In this document: in pieces, positions 6,877 to 13,582 of the stretch
How the letters are laid out: each line of letters starts with the position of its first letter
Numbering within the stretch: the stretch's first letter is position 1
Assembly: GCA_019749855.1 (NCBI GenBank)
Contig: JAIEPI010000021.1
Coordinates: 1-13,582, forward strand
Length of the DNA: 13,582 bases
Origin: Rickettsiales bacterium
Lineage (GTDB): Bacteria; Pseudomonadota; Alphaproteobacteria; Rickettsiales; UBA998
Reading direction: 5' to 3'
The notes under the pieces: model-generated
What the model was told of the DNA's origin: nothing
The model's database searches: none
Seen by the model: the letters and a program-made list of their open reading frames with translations, nothing else
Made by a program: the position numbers and the translations under genes

Positions 6877-8322
6877 ATGAAAACCAAGCCCCTCGCCGAT
6901 GATTTCTTCTTTGCCCCTACCGGATTGGACGCCAATGCGGTTGAGCGTATCGTTTCGGACGCACTTCACGGCATGGATGATGGGGAGCTGTTTATGGAGT
7001 ATGTGCAATCGGAGAGCCTCGTTTTTGACGATGGGCGACTCCGCAACGCCAGCTTCGACACCTCTCAGGGCTTTGGTTTGCGCTCTGTTTCTGGGGAAAC
7101 GGTTGGCTTTGCCCATGCCAATCGCATGGATGAGCAGGCGTTGCGCCATGCAGCACAAACCGTGCAGGCCATTCAACGCAGCGGTGCGCCCGCCGGCCCA
7201 CTGAATCTGACCGCTAATGCAGCACCGCTCGCCCTTTACGCTGAGCAAAATCCGATTCACGCCGTTGCTTTTGCTGATAAAGTGGCTTTGCTTGCTGAGA
7301 TAGACCAGTATTTGCGCAGTAAAGAAAGCCTGATCAAGCAAGTCTCGATTTCACTGTTTGGTGAGTGGCAGGTGATAGAGGTGATGCGCCCAGGTGAGGC
7401 GCGCATACGCGACATAAGGCCGCTGGTACGGCTCAATGTTTCGGTGATTGTGGAGAAAAATGGCCGCATGGAAAGTGGCTCAAACGGTGCCGGTGGACGC
7501 GTGGGATATGCTGAATACATCACACCCCTGAACTGGAAACCACAAGCCGATGAGGCACTTCGCCAAGCGTTGGTGAATCTGGAATCGCGTCCAGCGCCTG
7601 CGGGTGAGATGCCGGTGGTTTTGGGCCCGGGATGGTGTGGCATTTTGCTGCATGAGGCCGTAGGCCACGGATTAGAAGGCGACTTCAACCGCAAGGGCAC
7701 GTCCACCTTCTCGAACCGTATCGGTGAGCGCGTGGCGGCCAAAGGCGTCACCGTGCTCGATGATGGCACCCTGCCTGAGCGGCGCGGTTCGCTGACGGTG
7801 GATGATGAGGGTACACCCGCTTGCGCCACCGTGCTGATTGAGGACGGCATTTTGAAGGGCTACATGCAGGACCGCATGAATGCGCGACTGATGAACATGC
7901 CACTGACAGGCAATGGGCGGCGTCAGGGCTTCTCGCACTTGCCTATGCCCCGCATGACCAATACCTACATGCAAAATGGCACCTATGCGCCTGAAGAACT
8001 CATCAAAGGCATTGATCGCGGTGTCTATGCGGTGAATTTCGGCGGCGGGCAAGTGGACATCACCTCCGGCAAGTTCGTGTTTTCTGCTGCTGAAGCCTAC
8101 ATGATTGAAGGCGGCAAGGTTACCCACCCGCTCAAAGGCACGACGCTCATTGGCAACGGCCCCGAAGTGATGCAGCGAATCACAGCGCTTGGCAACGATA
8201 CGCGGCTGGATACCGGCATCGGCACCTGCGGCAAGGCAGGCCAATCCGTCCCCGTCGGCGTTGGCCAGCCCAGCCTGCTGATCGACAAGATCACCATTGG
8301 CGGCACCGAGATGGCGGCTTAA
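6877..8322 (+). CDS. tldD: TldD, metalloprotease of the TldD/PmbA (TldE) family
   Basis: This is a 481-aa protein, the same length as Escherichia coli TldD. With its partner TldE (PmbA), TldD forms a barrel-like zinc protease that degrades small unfolded peptides such as CcdA and trims microcin B17 precursors. The catalytic HEXXXH motif is present as HEAVGHGLEGD, with H259, E260 and H264. The conserved third metal-ligand region GTCGKAGQSVPVG carries C451. The segments around GTSTFSNRIGERV and LPMPRMTNTYM are also typical of the family. I chose the ATG at 6877 (MKTKPLADDFFF). The open frame extends back to 6571, but that part runs through the promoter region and antisense to coxB. The partner tldE is not in this window. 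Placement divergent from coxB is, to my knowledge, seen in other alphaproteobacteria. Confidence 0.96.
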   Translation: MKTKPLADDFFFAPTGLDANAVERIVSDALHGMDDGELFMEYVQSESLVFDDGRLRNASFDTSQGFGLRSVSGETVGFAHANRMDEQALRHAAQTVQAIQRSGAPAGPLNLTANAAPLALYAEQNPIHAVAFADKVALLAEIDQYLRSKESLIKQVSISLFGEWQVIEVMRPGEARIRDIRPLVRLNVSVIVEKNGRMESGSNGAGGRVGYAEYITPLNWKPQADEALRQALVNLESRPAPAGEMPVVLGPGWCGILLHEAVGHGLEGDFNRKGTSTFSNRIGERVAAKGVTVLDDGTLPERRGSLTVDDEGTPACATVLIEDGILKGYMQDRMNARLMNMPLTGNGRRQGFSHLPMPRMTNTYMQNGTYAPEELIKGIDRGVYAVNFGGGQVDITSGKFVFSAAEAYMIEGGKVTHPLKGTTLIGNGPEVMQRITALGNDTRLDTGIGTCGKAGQSVPVGVGQPSLLIDKITIGGTEMAA

Positions 8323-8327
8323 TCACA

Positions 8328-8342
8328 TTAAGGCGTCATTAA
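8328..8342. promoter_or_regulatory. CtrA-like binding box (TTAA-N7-TTAA) upstream of the 150-aa gene
   Basis: The sequence TTAA-GGCGTCA-TTAA lies in the 69-base gap after tldD and ends 49 bases before the ATG at 8392. A further TTAA, which includes the tldD stop codon, lies five bases upstream of the box. The spacing matches the palindromic consensus of CtrA, the alphaproteobacterial cell-cycle response regulator. The match is exact in both halves but the right half reads TTAAGG rather than the favoured TTAACC. The only -10-like element nearby, TAGACT at 8354-8359, is weak. Binding is inferred from the motif alone. Confidence 0.4.
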
Positions 8343-8391
8343 GGTGGCGGTGCTAGACTGTGCGACATCGGCACAATAGCGAGAATGAGAC

Positions 8392-8844
8392 ATGTCAGAT
8401 GATTTCTTCAAAAGCCTTGTCGCGGCTGGTGCTGTGTCGGCAGCCAAAAAAAATCTGGCGCAACCACGACAATTCTTTATGGGCGATTTCACCGTTCAGG
8501 ATACGCGCAGCTGGGTGATGAATTTCATGCGTATTATTCTCTCCAATGAAGACCTTTTTGCAGCTTGGGAGCATTTGCGCACTTCGGAGCACTCGCTGTT
8601 TAAGTTGATTTCTGTTTTATTAGATAGCGCTGAGACAGACGCTAGAATCACCGAGGGCACGTTGATTCAAAACTTGCCGGATGCACGCCGAACACGTCCG
8701 ATATTGCGTCAGGGATGGAACCTGCTTGAGCGCACTATGGAGGAGGAAACAGCGCCTGAAAACGTCAAAGCGCTGGCGCTGGCCATTAAAGGCAGTTTGC
8801 TCGATCAGATTTCTGCACGACAACAAGCGCAGCAGCAACTGTAA
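8392..8844 (+). CDS. Hypothetical soluble protein, 150 aa, unrecognised
   Basis: I do not recognise this protein. It has no signal peptide or membrane helix, and its second half looks mainly helical and charged (LLERTMEEETAPENVKALAL), ending in a glutamine-rich tail (SARQQAQQQL). The N-terminal part contains aromatic-rich stretches (PRQFFMGDFTVQDTRSWVMNF). The ATG at 8392 has GAGAA six bases upstream. The gene follows tldD on the same strand after 69 bases, and a CtrA-like box sits in that gap, so it may have its own promoter. Its stop lies only three bases from the convergent mtgA stop, with no terminator between them. Codon use resembles the neighbours. Its conservation is unknown to me. 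Confidence 0.8.
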   Translation: MSDDFFKSLVAAGAVSAAKKNLAQPRQFFMGDFTVQDTRSWVMNFMRIILSNEDLFAAWEHLRTSEHSLFKLISVLLDSAETDARITEGTLIQNLPDARRTRPILRQGWNLLERTMEEETAPENVKALALAIKGSLLDQISARQQAQQQL

Positions 8845-8847
8845 CCA

Positions 8848-9519
8848 TTATTCACGACGCTCAATGCATTTCATGACGTGAGGTTCACGCCCAACGCGCG
8901 CCATCAGTGCGCGCGCGAGGGCCAGATGCCTGTGCGTGGGTTTCGCTGCGTTGCGATGAAGCGGATCGGGCAGCGCGGTGATCAACTGCGCCACCTGTTG
9001 CCGCGTCAGGCGATCACTGGAGGTATGAAAATAATGCTGCGCCGCCGCTTCCACGCCGAAAATCCCCTCGCCCCATTCCGCCATGTTGAGGTAAATCTCC
9101 AGCATGCGCCGCTTGCTCCACAAGGCGCTCAACCCATAGGCCAGTGGAATCTCCAGCGCTTTACGCACATAGGAGCGGCCTGGCCATAAATACAGGTTCT
9201 TCGCCGTTTGCATGGGAAGTGTGGAGGCGCCGCGCCTTGGCCCTGAGGTATCATTGATAACCTTGGACATCTCCTGCCAGTCCACGCCGGAATGCAGACA
9301 AAAGCGTGCATCTTCCGCTACCAGCACCATCTGTGGAATAAAACGCCCCATGCGTGCCAGTGGCACGGCGTGACGCTCCACGCGTTGCCCGGTCATCCAA
9401 CGCCCGAGCATCAGTGTTGAGGGGGGCGAGACGAATAATGCGAGAACAGGAAGGATGACGAAAAGAACAAATGCCATCAGAAGGAAGGGACGCCATATCT
9501 TACTGAACAGGCGAAACAT
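8848..9519 (-). CDS. mtgA: Monofunctional biosynthetic peptidoglycan transglycosylase
   Basis: This is a 223-aa GT51-family enzyme that polymerises lipid II into glycan strands at the periplasmic face of the inner membrane, without a transpeptidase domain. An N-terminal membrane anchor (about 11-31) is followed by the catalytic motif VAEDARFCLHSGVDW with glutamate E69, the STLPMQTAKNLYLW stretch (99-112) and KRRMLEIYLNMAEWGEGIFG (137-155), all diagnostic. The second motif is a slight variant, with 'LPMQ' where E. coli MtgA has 'ISQQ'. I chose the ATG at 9519; the frame opens at a TTG at 9537, which would add six residues. Neither has a clear ribosome site, so the start is uncertain. It follows the unrecognised 222-aa gene by 39 bases and may be co-transcribed with it. 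Confidence 0.94.
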   Translation of the reverse strand: MFRLFSKIWRPFLLMAFVLFVILPVLALFVSPPSTLMLGRWMTGQRVERHAVPLARMGRFIPQMVLVAEDARFCLHSGVDWQEMSKVINDTSGPRRGASTLPMQTAKNLYLWPGRSYVRKALEIPLAYGLSALWSKRRMLEIYLNMAEWGEGIFGVEAAAQHYFHTSSDRLTRQQVAQLITALPDPLHRNAAKPTHRHLALARALMARVGREPHVMKCIERRE

Positions 9520-9558
9520 GCGATGCGTGCGTAGCAATAGATTTATCCATGCCCATGT

Positions 9559-10227
9559 TCACGTCTGGGAGACTAAATCGCCCAGTCTAAAAACTTCATT
9601 CTCTTCATCGACGCCCAAAATATCATGAAATGTGATTTTTTTAGAAGTAACACTGATCAAGGTACGCATCGCCGGAAATTCCGGCAGATTGCCCGGCATG
9701 ATTCCTGCCAATACACTGGCGGGAAATGGCGCAACATGCTCTTGAACGTTTCTAAAGAGTGCCTTGAAGCCTGATTCTGGTTGCTCGCATTCTATGGCGC
9801 CAACGACACATCGGTTCAACTGTACCAACTTGAGCGCCGGAGCAATGGCTTCGCCCAGAATCGAATCAAAAAAGAAGTAATCATAATGATTGCCAAATGT
9901 CATTGTTAATTGATTGTAAACGACGTCGAGACTCTGATCCGATGCCAGTTGGTTTTCTTTTACTAATGGGGTGTGAAAATAAATCGTGCGAGCAGATAAA
10001 TGGCGTGAATACGGCAAGATATTAGCAAGCAGATCAGTAACAGCATCCTCTGGTGCTACAGCATTTTTACGTAGGCCACCCATCATTTGATGCATGAGCA
10101 ACTGAGCTTTTTCTTTAGAATCATCTCCATGAATCACGAGGACTGATTCACCCTTTTGCATCCTGTTCACAATCACTTGTGATTGCAATTCGGAGATTTC
10201 GCCTAAGACTATTTGTTGCTTAAACAT
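9559..10227 (-). CDS. Hypothetical protein, 222 aa, AT-rich, translationally overlapping icd
   Basis: I do not recognise a family. The protein is soluble, with no signal peptide. Its alternation of hydrophobic strands and helices (ESVLVIHGDDSKEKAQLLM near the start, HYDYFFFDSILGEAIAPALK in the middle, CVVGAIECEQPESGFKALF after it) loosely recalls the MinD/ParA-type P-loop fold. However, there is no Walker A lysine motif, so any relation would be to an inactive derivative; this is speculation. By hand count, GC is about 44% over 9601-10200, against about 58% over part of icd (10321-10560), which hints at a different history. Its ATG overlaps the icd stop (ATGTTTAA, 8 bases), implying translational coupling and real expression. 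mtgA follows 39 bases later. Confidence 0.8.
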   Translation of the reverse strand: MFKQQIVLGEISELQSQVIVNRMQKGESVLVIHGDDSKEKAQLLMHQMMGGLRKNAVAPEDAVTDLLANILPYSRHLSARTIYFHTPLVKENQLASDQSLDVVYNQLTMTFGNHYDYFFFDSILGEAIAPALKLVQLNRCVVGAIECEQPESGFKALFRNVQEHVAPFPASVLAGIMPGNLPEFPAMRTLISVTSKKITFHDILGVDEENEVFRLGDLVSQT

Positions 10228-11431
10228 GCGCCCTGATTAATTGTTCCGCCACCGAATCTAAATAGGCTGTTGTTGTCAGATATGCTTGATCCGCCCCAAC
10301 GAGTGATGCCAGGTCTTTGGTCATTTGCCCGTTTTCCACCGTGCTGATACAGGCGGCCTCCAGCGCCTCCGCGAAAGCGGCGACATCGGGCGTGCCGTCA
10401 AATTTTGCGCGATATTTCAAACCCGTCGTCCACGCAAAAATCGAGGCAATCGGATTAGTCGAGGTGGGCTTGCCTTGCTGGTGCTGACGATAATGACGGG
10501 TGACGGTGCCATGCGCGGCCTCAGTTTCCACTGTATTGCCATCCGGCGTAATCAGCACGGAGGTCATCAAGCCCAGTGAACCAAAGCCCTGCGCTACCAC
10601 ATCGGATTCCACATCCCCGTCATAGTTTTTACACGCCCAGACAAACCCACCCTCTGATTTAATCGCGTACGCCACCAGATCATCGATCAAACGGTGCTCG
10701 TAGCTCAGTTTGGCGGCTTCAAACGCTGTTTTAAACTCTGCTTCGTAAATACGCTGGAATATATCTTTGAAACGCCCATCGTATTTTTTCAGGATGGTGT
10801 TTTTCGTGGAGAGGTACAGCGGGAAACCCCGTCCCAGCGCATAATTGAAGCAGGCACGCGCAAATCCTTCAATGGACGCATCCAGATTATACATGGCCAT
10901 GGCCACGCCACTGCCCGGATAATCATAGACGTGATGCTCCTGCGGCGCTCCACCGTCCGGAGTGAACGTGATCGTGAGCTTGCCCTTGCCTTCCACCACA
11001 AAATCGGTGGCGCGGTATTGGTCACCAAACGCATGACGGCCCACAATGATTGGCTGCTGCCAGCCCGGCACATAGCGTGGGATATTGCTACAAATAATTG
11101 GCGCACGGAAAATCGTGCCGTCAAGGATGTTGCGGATGGTGCCATTGGGCGATTTCCACATTTTTTTCAGGCCAAACTCTTTCACCCGTGCCTCGTCGGG
11201 CGTGATGGTGGCACATTTGACGCCCACGCCATACTGCTTGATGGCCTCGGCCGCATCCACGGTCACCTGATCGGAGGTGGCGTCACGATGCTCGATCGAG
11301 AGATCATAGTATTTCAGATCCACATCCAAATGCGGAAGAATGAGCTTCTCCTTGATCATCGCCCAGATGATACGGGTCATTTCATCGCCATCCAGCTCTA
11401 CCAGCGGGGTTTTTACTTTAATCTTCGCCAT
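10220..11431 (-). CDS. icd: NADP-dependent isocitrate dehydrogenase (eukaryote-like dimeric type)
   Basis: This is a 403-aa cytosolic TCA-cycle enzyme that converts isocitrate to 2-oxoglutarate and CO2 with NADP reduction. Length and sequence match the subfamily shared by alphaproteobacteria and mitochondria rather than the E. coli type. Visible features are VELDGDEMTRIIW near the start, the substrate-binding KSPNGTIRNILDGTIFR (93-109), a KYDGRFKDIF segment, the metal-site region around NYDGDVESDVVAQGFGSLGL and the cofactor loop ETEAAHGTVTRHY. The ATG at 11431 has a strong AAGGAG ribosome site at nine-base spacing. The longer open frame back to 11515 adds residues unlike any IDH and is rejected. 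It is preceded by the TSUP gene with an 80-base gap that could hold a promoter, and its stop overlaps the next gene. Confidence 0.98.
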   Translation of the reverse strand: MAKIKVKTPLVELDGDEMTRIIWAMIKEKLILPHLDVDLKYYDLSIEHRDATSDQVTVDAAEAIKQYGVGVKCATITPDEARVKEFGLKKMWKSPNGTIRNILDGTIFRAPIICSNIPRYVPGWQQPIIVGRHAFGDQYRATDFVVEGKGKLTITFTPDGGAPQEHHVYDYPGSGVAMAMYNLDASIEGFARACFNYALGRGFPLYLSTKNTILKKYDGRFKDIFQRIYEAEFKTAFEAAKLSYEHRLIDDLVAYAIKSEGGFVWACKNYDGDVESDVVAQGFGSLGLMTSVLITPDGNTVETEAAHGTVTRHYRQHQQGKPTSTNPIASIFAWTTGLKYRAKFDGTPDVAAFAEALEAACISTVENGQMTKDLASLVGADQAYLTTTAYLDSVAEQLIRAHV

Positions 11432-11511
11432 GCGTCTTATCTCCTTGTTGTAACCTGTCTGTTTTGTGAAGCACCGCCAGAAGTTTGGCAAGAGCAAACA
11501 TGGGTGCGGAT

Positions 11512-12255
11512 TCATCCAAACCGAATCATTAAATCACGCAGGCTGAGTCCCATAATCACCAGTGCCACCAGCATCATTGTCCATTTGGCGGGTAAAAAAC
11601 GTGTCACATAGGCAGCCAGCGGTGCCGCCAGCACCCCACCCACCACCATACCCGAAATGATCGGCCACAGCTGAAGCCCTATGGTGGCCACAAATGTCGC
11701 TGAGATAGTCAAGGTGACAAAGAATTCTGCCAGATTCACTGAACCAATCGCCAGACGCGGCTCAGCGCCACGCCCCACCAGCGTTGAAGTCACCATTGGC
11801 CCCCAGCCACCGCCGCCCACCGCATCGAGAAATCCTCCCACCAGCCCAAGCGCGCGCACATGACGTTGCGGCACACCGGCGGGTGCGGTCAATCGAATGG
11901 CTTTATAAAAAATAAGGAGTGCCATGCCTAATAAATACATGCTCACAAACGGGCGAATTGCCTCTCCAGAGACAGAACTCAGCACGTAAGCGCCCACGCC
12001 GCCGCCCACCATGCCCGGTATCACCAATCGCTTAAAAAGCGCAAGATCGACGTTTTTTAGGCGCCAATGGGCGAAGCCAGAGATGCCCGTGGTAAACACC
12101 TCCGCCGCATGCACGCTGGCACTGGCGACAGACATCGGCGTTCCCATGCTCAACATAATGCTGGTGGCGCTCAAGCCGTAAGCCATGCCAATGGCGCCAT
12201 CCACTAACTGGGCAGCAAAACCAATCGCCAGAAAAAGAAAAAACTGATCTGTCAT
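11512..12255 (-). CDS. TSUP (TauE/SafE) family membrane permease
   Basis: This is a 247-aa polytopic membrane protein of the TauE/SafE/YfcA (TSUP) family, which transports sulfur-containing anions and organic acids such as sulfite, sulfoacetate or related compounds. Typical signs are the N-terminal LAIGFAAQLVDGAIGMAYG, the paired repeat halves each starting near a 'GGG(V/W)G' turn (GMVGGGVGAYVLSS and LDAVGGGGWGPMVTSTLVG), and about eight hydrophobic segments. I chose the ATG at 12255, preceded directly by a purine-rich GGGGTGGGAGAG. An ATG at 12306 would add 17 residues, has no ribosome site and puts a charged stretch before the first helix. The next gene on the strand is icd. No sulfur-metabolism neighbours are present, so the substrate is unknown. 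Confidence 0.93.
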   Translation of the reverse strand: MTDQFFLFLAIGFAAQLVDGAIGMAYGLSATSIMLSMGTPMSVASASVHAAEVFTTGISGFAHWRLKNVDLALFKRLVIPGMVGGGVGAYVLSSVSGEAIRPFVSMYLLGMALLIFYKAIRLTAPAGVPQRHVRALGLVGGFLDAVGGGGWGPMVTSTLVGRGAEPRLAIGSVNLAEFFVTLTISATFVATIGLQLWPIISGMVVGGVLAAPLAAYVTRFLPAKWTMMLVALVIMGLSLRDLMIRFG

Positions 12256-12396
12256 CTCTCCCACCCCTAGCCTAAAGCGCTTTGCGGGGAAAGTTTTTAA
12301 CGACATGCGATTGGCATTAAAGTGATGGCATCAGGATTTTGTACTCGCAACAACCGCGTCTTCTGATTGTTACGCAAGCCCGCCGCCTGATTTTTC

Positions 12397-12411
12397 TTAA
12401 AAACTTATTAA
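12397..12411. promoter_or_regulatory. CtrA-like binding box (TTAA-N7-TTAA) upstream of pilin genes
   Basis: The sequence TTAA-AAACTTA-TTAA, followed by CC, is an exact match to the alphaproteobacterial CtrA consensus (TTAA-N7-TTAAC). It ends 46 bases before the pilin ATG at 12458, in a very AT-rich stretch containing a TATAAC at 12435-12440 as a possible -10 and a direct repeat CTATTTTTT (12413-12421 and 12427-12435). CtrA controls pilin expression in Caulobacter, so the target is plausible. Binding is inferred from the motif and its placement only. Confidence 0.5.
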
Positions 12412-12457
12412 CCTATTTTTTGTATTCTATTTTTTATAACTAAGAGTGGATGACCTA

Positions 12458-13240
12458 ATGAATCAGCGCAGCGGCTTCAGTTTACTGGAATTATCAGTCG
12501 TGCTCGTCATTATTGCACTGGTTGCCGGTGGCGTCATGGTGGGGCAGGATCTGGTGAATCAGGGGCGCATTCGCAGTGTGATGAATGATCTCACCAAGTA
12601 TGAGTCTGCCTACAACACCTTTATTTCCAAGTATAATAACATGCCCGGCGATATGCCAGATGCCACGGCCTATTGGGGCGCAGGCGCGGCCTGCCCCTCC
12701 ACCGCCGGTGCCACTGGTACGCAAACCTGCAACGGTACAGGTGATGGCTGGCTAGCTGATGTCACGGGGGCGCCGGCAGGATCTTCTCGCGAATATTTTT
12801 ACGCATGGAAACATCTGGCAAATGCGGGGCTGGTTTCTGGGGTGTTTACGGGGATGGAAGCGGCCGCCACCCGTCAGGCGACGCCGGGGGTCAACGTGCC
12901 GGAGTCGGCCTTTGATGGGGCCGGCTACACCATGATGTCCATTGCGTCCGATGGCTCCAGTGGCTGGTGGGCAGGGACTTCCTACGCCTTTCTATCCTTT
13001 GGCAAAATATCCACTGGATGGGAAACAGCCACGCCCGTCCTCACCACTGCTGATTTACGTAGTATGGATGTGAAACTGGATGATGGAAAACCAAGCACCG
13101 GCGTGCTTCGCAATCGTCGCGGCGGTGGCGCGTGCGTCACCACGGACGTGCAAGCCACCGCTGAATATGCTCTCACCAATCTCGGAGAACAATGCTCTTT
13201 CAGTTATTCTCTGGCCGGTGATCCTGGCCTAACCCTTTAA
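12458..13240 (+). CDS. Prepilin-like protein (type IV pilin/pseudopilin)
   Basis: This is a 260-aa protein with a short leader (MNQRSG) and the prepilin-peptidase site G|FSLLE, with Glu at mature position 5, followed by a hydrophobic helix (LSVVLVIIALVAGGVMVG) that packs into pilus or pseudopilus filaments. The remainder is a globular periplasmic/extracellular domain. Two cysteine pairs (AACPSTAG...TQTCNG and GGACVTT...GEQCSFSY) could form disulfide loops; the second resembles the C-terminal D-loop of pilins. The ATG at 12458 has GGA seven bases upstream; the frame also opens at a GTG at 12446. It is followed 19 bases later by a close paralogue. The family is clear, but whether the product is a major pilin, minor pilin or secretion pseudopilin is not. 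Its length exceeds that of simple pilins. Confidence 0.88.
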   Translation: MNQRSGFSLLELSVVLVIIALVAGGVMVGQDLVNQGRIRSVMNDLTKYESAYNTFISKYNNMPGDMPDATAYWGAGAACPSTAGATGTQTCNGTGDGWLADVTGAPAGSSREYFYAWKHLANAGLVSGVFTGMEAAATRQATPGVNVPESAFDGAGYTMMSIASDGSSGWWAGTSYAFLSFGKISTGWETATPVLTTADLRSMDVKLDDGKPSTGVLRNRRGGGACVTTDVQATAEYALTNLGEQCSFSYSLAGDPGLTL

Positions 13241-13259
13241 AGCATAGGCGCACATACCA

Positions 13260-13582
13260 ATGAAAAAAGCCTCTTTTCATCATTCCGGCTTCTCACTGCT
13301 GGAACTCTCCGTGGTACTGGTGATTATTTCACTGATTGCCGGTGGCGTGGTGTTTGGGAAAAATCTGGTGCGTCAGGCGGCCGTGCGCAGCGTGGTGACA
13401 GATGCTCTGAAATATCAAAGCGCTGTGCAGCTCTTTCGTGACACCTACAACGCACTCCCAGGTGATTTTTCAACCGCCACCAGCCTGTGGGGTGCGGCAG
13501 CCGCCTGTATGCCCACCGCGGATTTCTCTGGCACCGCCACCTGCAACGGTAATGGCAATGGGCGCTTGTTCATCAATGATCT
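13260..13582 (+). CDS. Second prepilin-like protein, partial at the right edge
   Basis: This gene is cut off by the window end after 107 codons. The protein starts MKKASFHHSG, then the cleavage site G|FSLLELSVVLVII and a hydrophobic helix nearly identical to that of the gene before it. After the helix the two share a spaced pattern, Q..(V/I)RSV..D..KY.SA...F...YN..PGD...AT..WGA.AAC, then a TCNG(N/T)G segment, so they are paralogues from a tandem duplication. The conserved cysteine pair (AACMPTAD...TATCNGNG) is present. The ATG at 13260 lies 19 bases after the first gene's stop; the ribosome site is weak (AGG 13 bases upstream). More copies may follow beyond the window. Confidence 0.85.
   Translation, partial: MKKASFHHSGFSLLELSVVLVIISLIAGGVVFGKNLVRQAAVRSVVTDALKYQSAVQLFRDTYNALPGDFSTATSLWGAAAACMPTADFSGTATCNGNGNGRLFIND

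Noticed and set aside
7672..8244. 190-codon open frame on the minus strand within tldD
   Set aside because: It is antisense to the conserved C-terminal half of tldD, with no protein signature.
8895..8915. GC-rich seven-base-pair hairpin (CGCGCGC/GCGCGCG) as a terminator between the convergent genes
   Set aside because: It lies inside the mtgA coding region (ARALMAR codons) and has no following T run.
11432..11515. N-terminal extension of icd to 11515
   Set aside because: The added residues resemble no isocitrate dehydrogenase, and the ATG at 11431 has a strong AAGGAG site.
10694..11611. Long 305-codon open frame on the plus strand opposite icd
   Set aside because: It is the complement of a confidently identified conserved gene, shows no family features and is explained by icd codon bias.

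Overview
The window looks like a chromosomal segment of an alphaproteobacterium with moderate GC. The evidence is an alpha-type aa3 cytochrome c oxidase operon (coxB-coxA-ctaB-small ORFs-ctaG-coxC), transcribed divergently from tldD. It also has a eukaryote-like NADP isocitrate dehydrogenase of about 403 residues and two intergenic TTAA-N7-TTAA motifs that match the consensus of the alphaproteobacterial cell-cycle regulator CtrA. The genus cannot be named from the sequence. No tRNA, rRNA, CRISPR array, insertion sequence or prophage was seen.

Layout. From 1 to 1194 on the minus strand lie two overlapping surface-polysaccharide genes: a WbpL/WecA-like undecaprenyl-phosphate sugar transferase, and the first 61 codons of what looks like a WbpM/CapD/FlaA1-type nucleotide-sugar dehydratase. 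From 1266 to 6701 (minus) lies the oxidase operon, read from coxB towards coxC. It holds the three core subunits, heme O synthase (CtaB), the copper chaperone (CtaG) and two tiny membrane proteins, one CoxF-like (38 aa) and one unrecognised with an acidic N-terminus (107 aa). A 175-base divergent region separates coxB from tldD (plus, 6877-8322), followed by an unrecognised 150-aa gene (8392-8844).

From 8848 to 12255 (minus), read from right to left, come a TauE/SafE (TSUP) permease, icd, an AT-richer unrecognised gene whose start overlaps the icd stop, and the monofunctional transglycosylase mtgA. At 12458-13582 (plus) are two tandem prepilin-like genes, the second cut by the window end.

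Functionally, most of the window is housekeeping: respiration (cox, icd), cell wall and surface (mtgA, polysaccharide genes) and peptide maturation or proteolysis (tldD). The less ordinary parts are the pilin pair and the 150-aa ORF, each with a CtrA-like box 46-49 bases upstream of its start codon, the low-GC gene coupled to icd, and the acidic small membrane protein in the oxidase operon. No clearly new defence or mobile system is visible.
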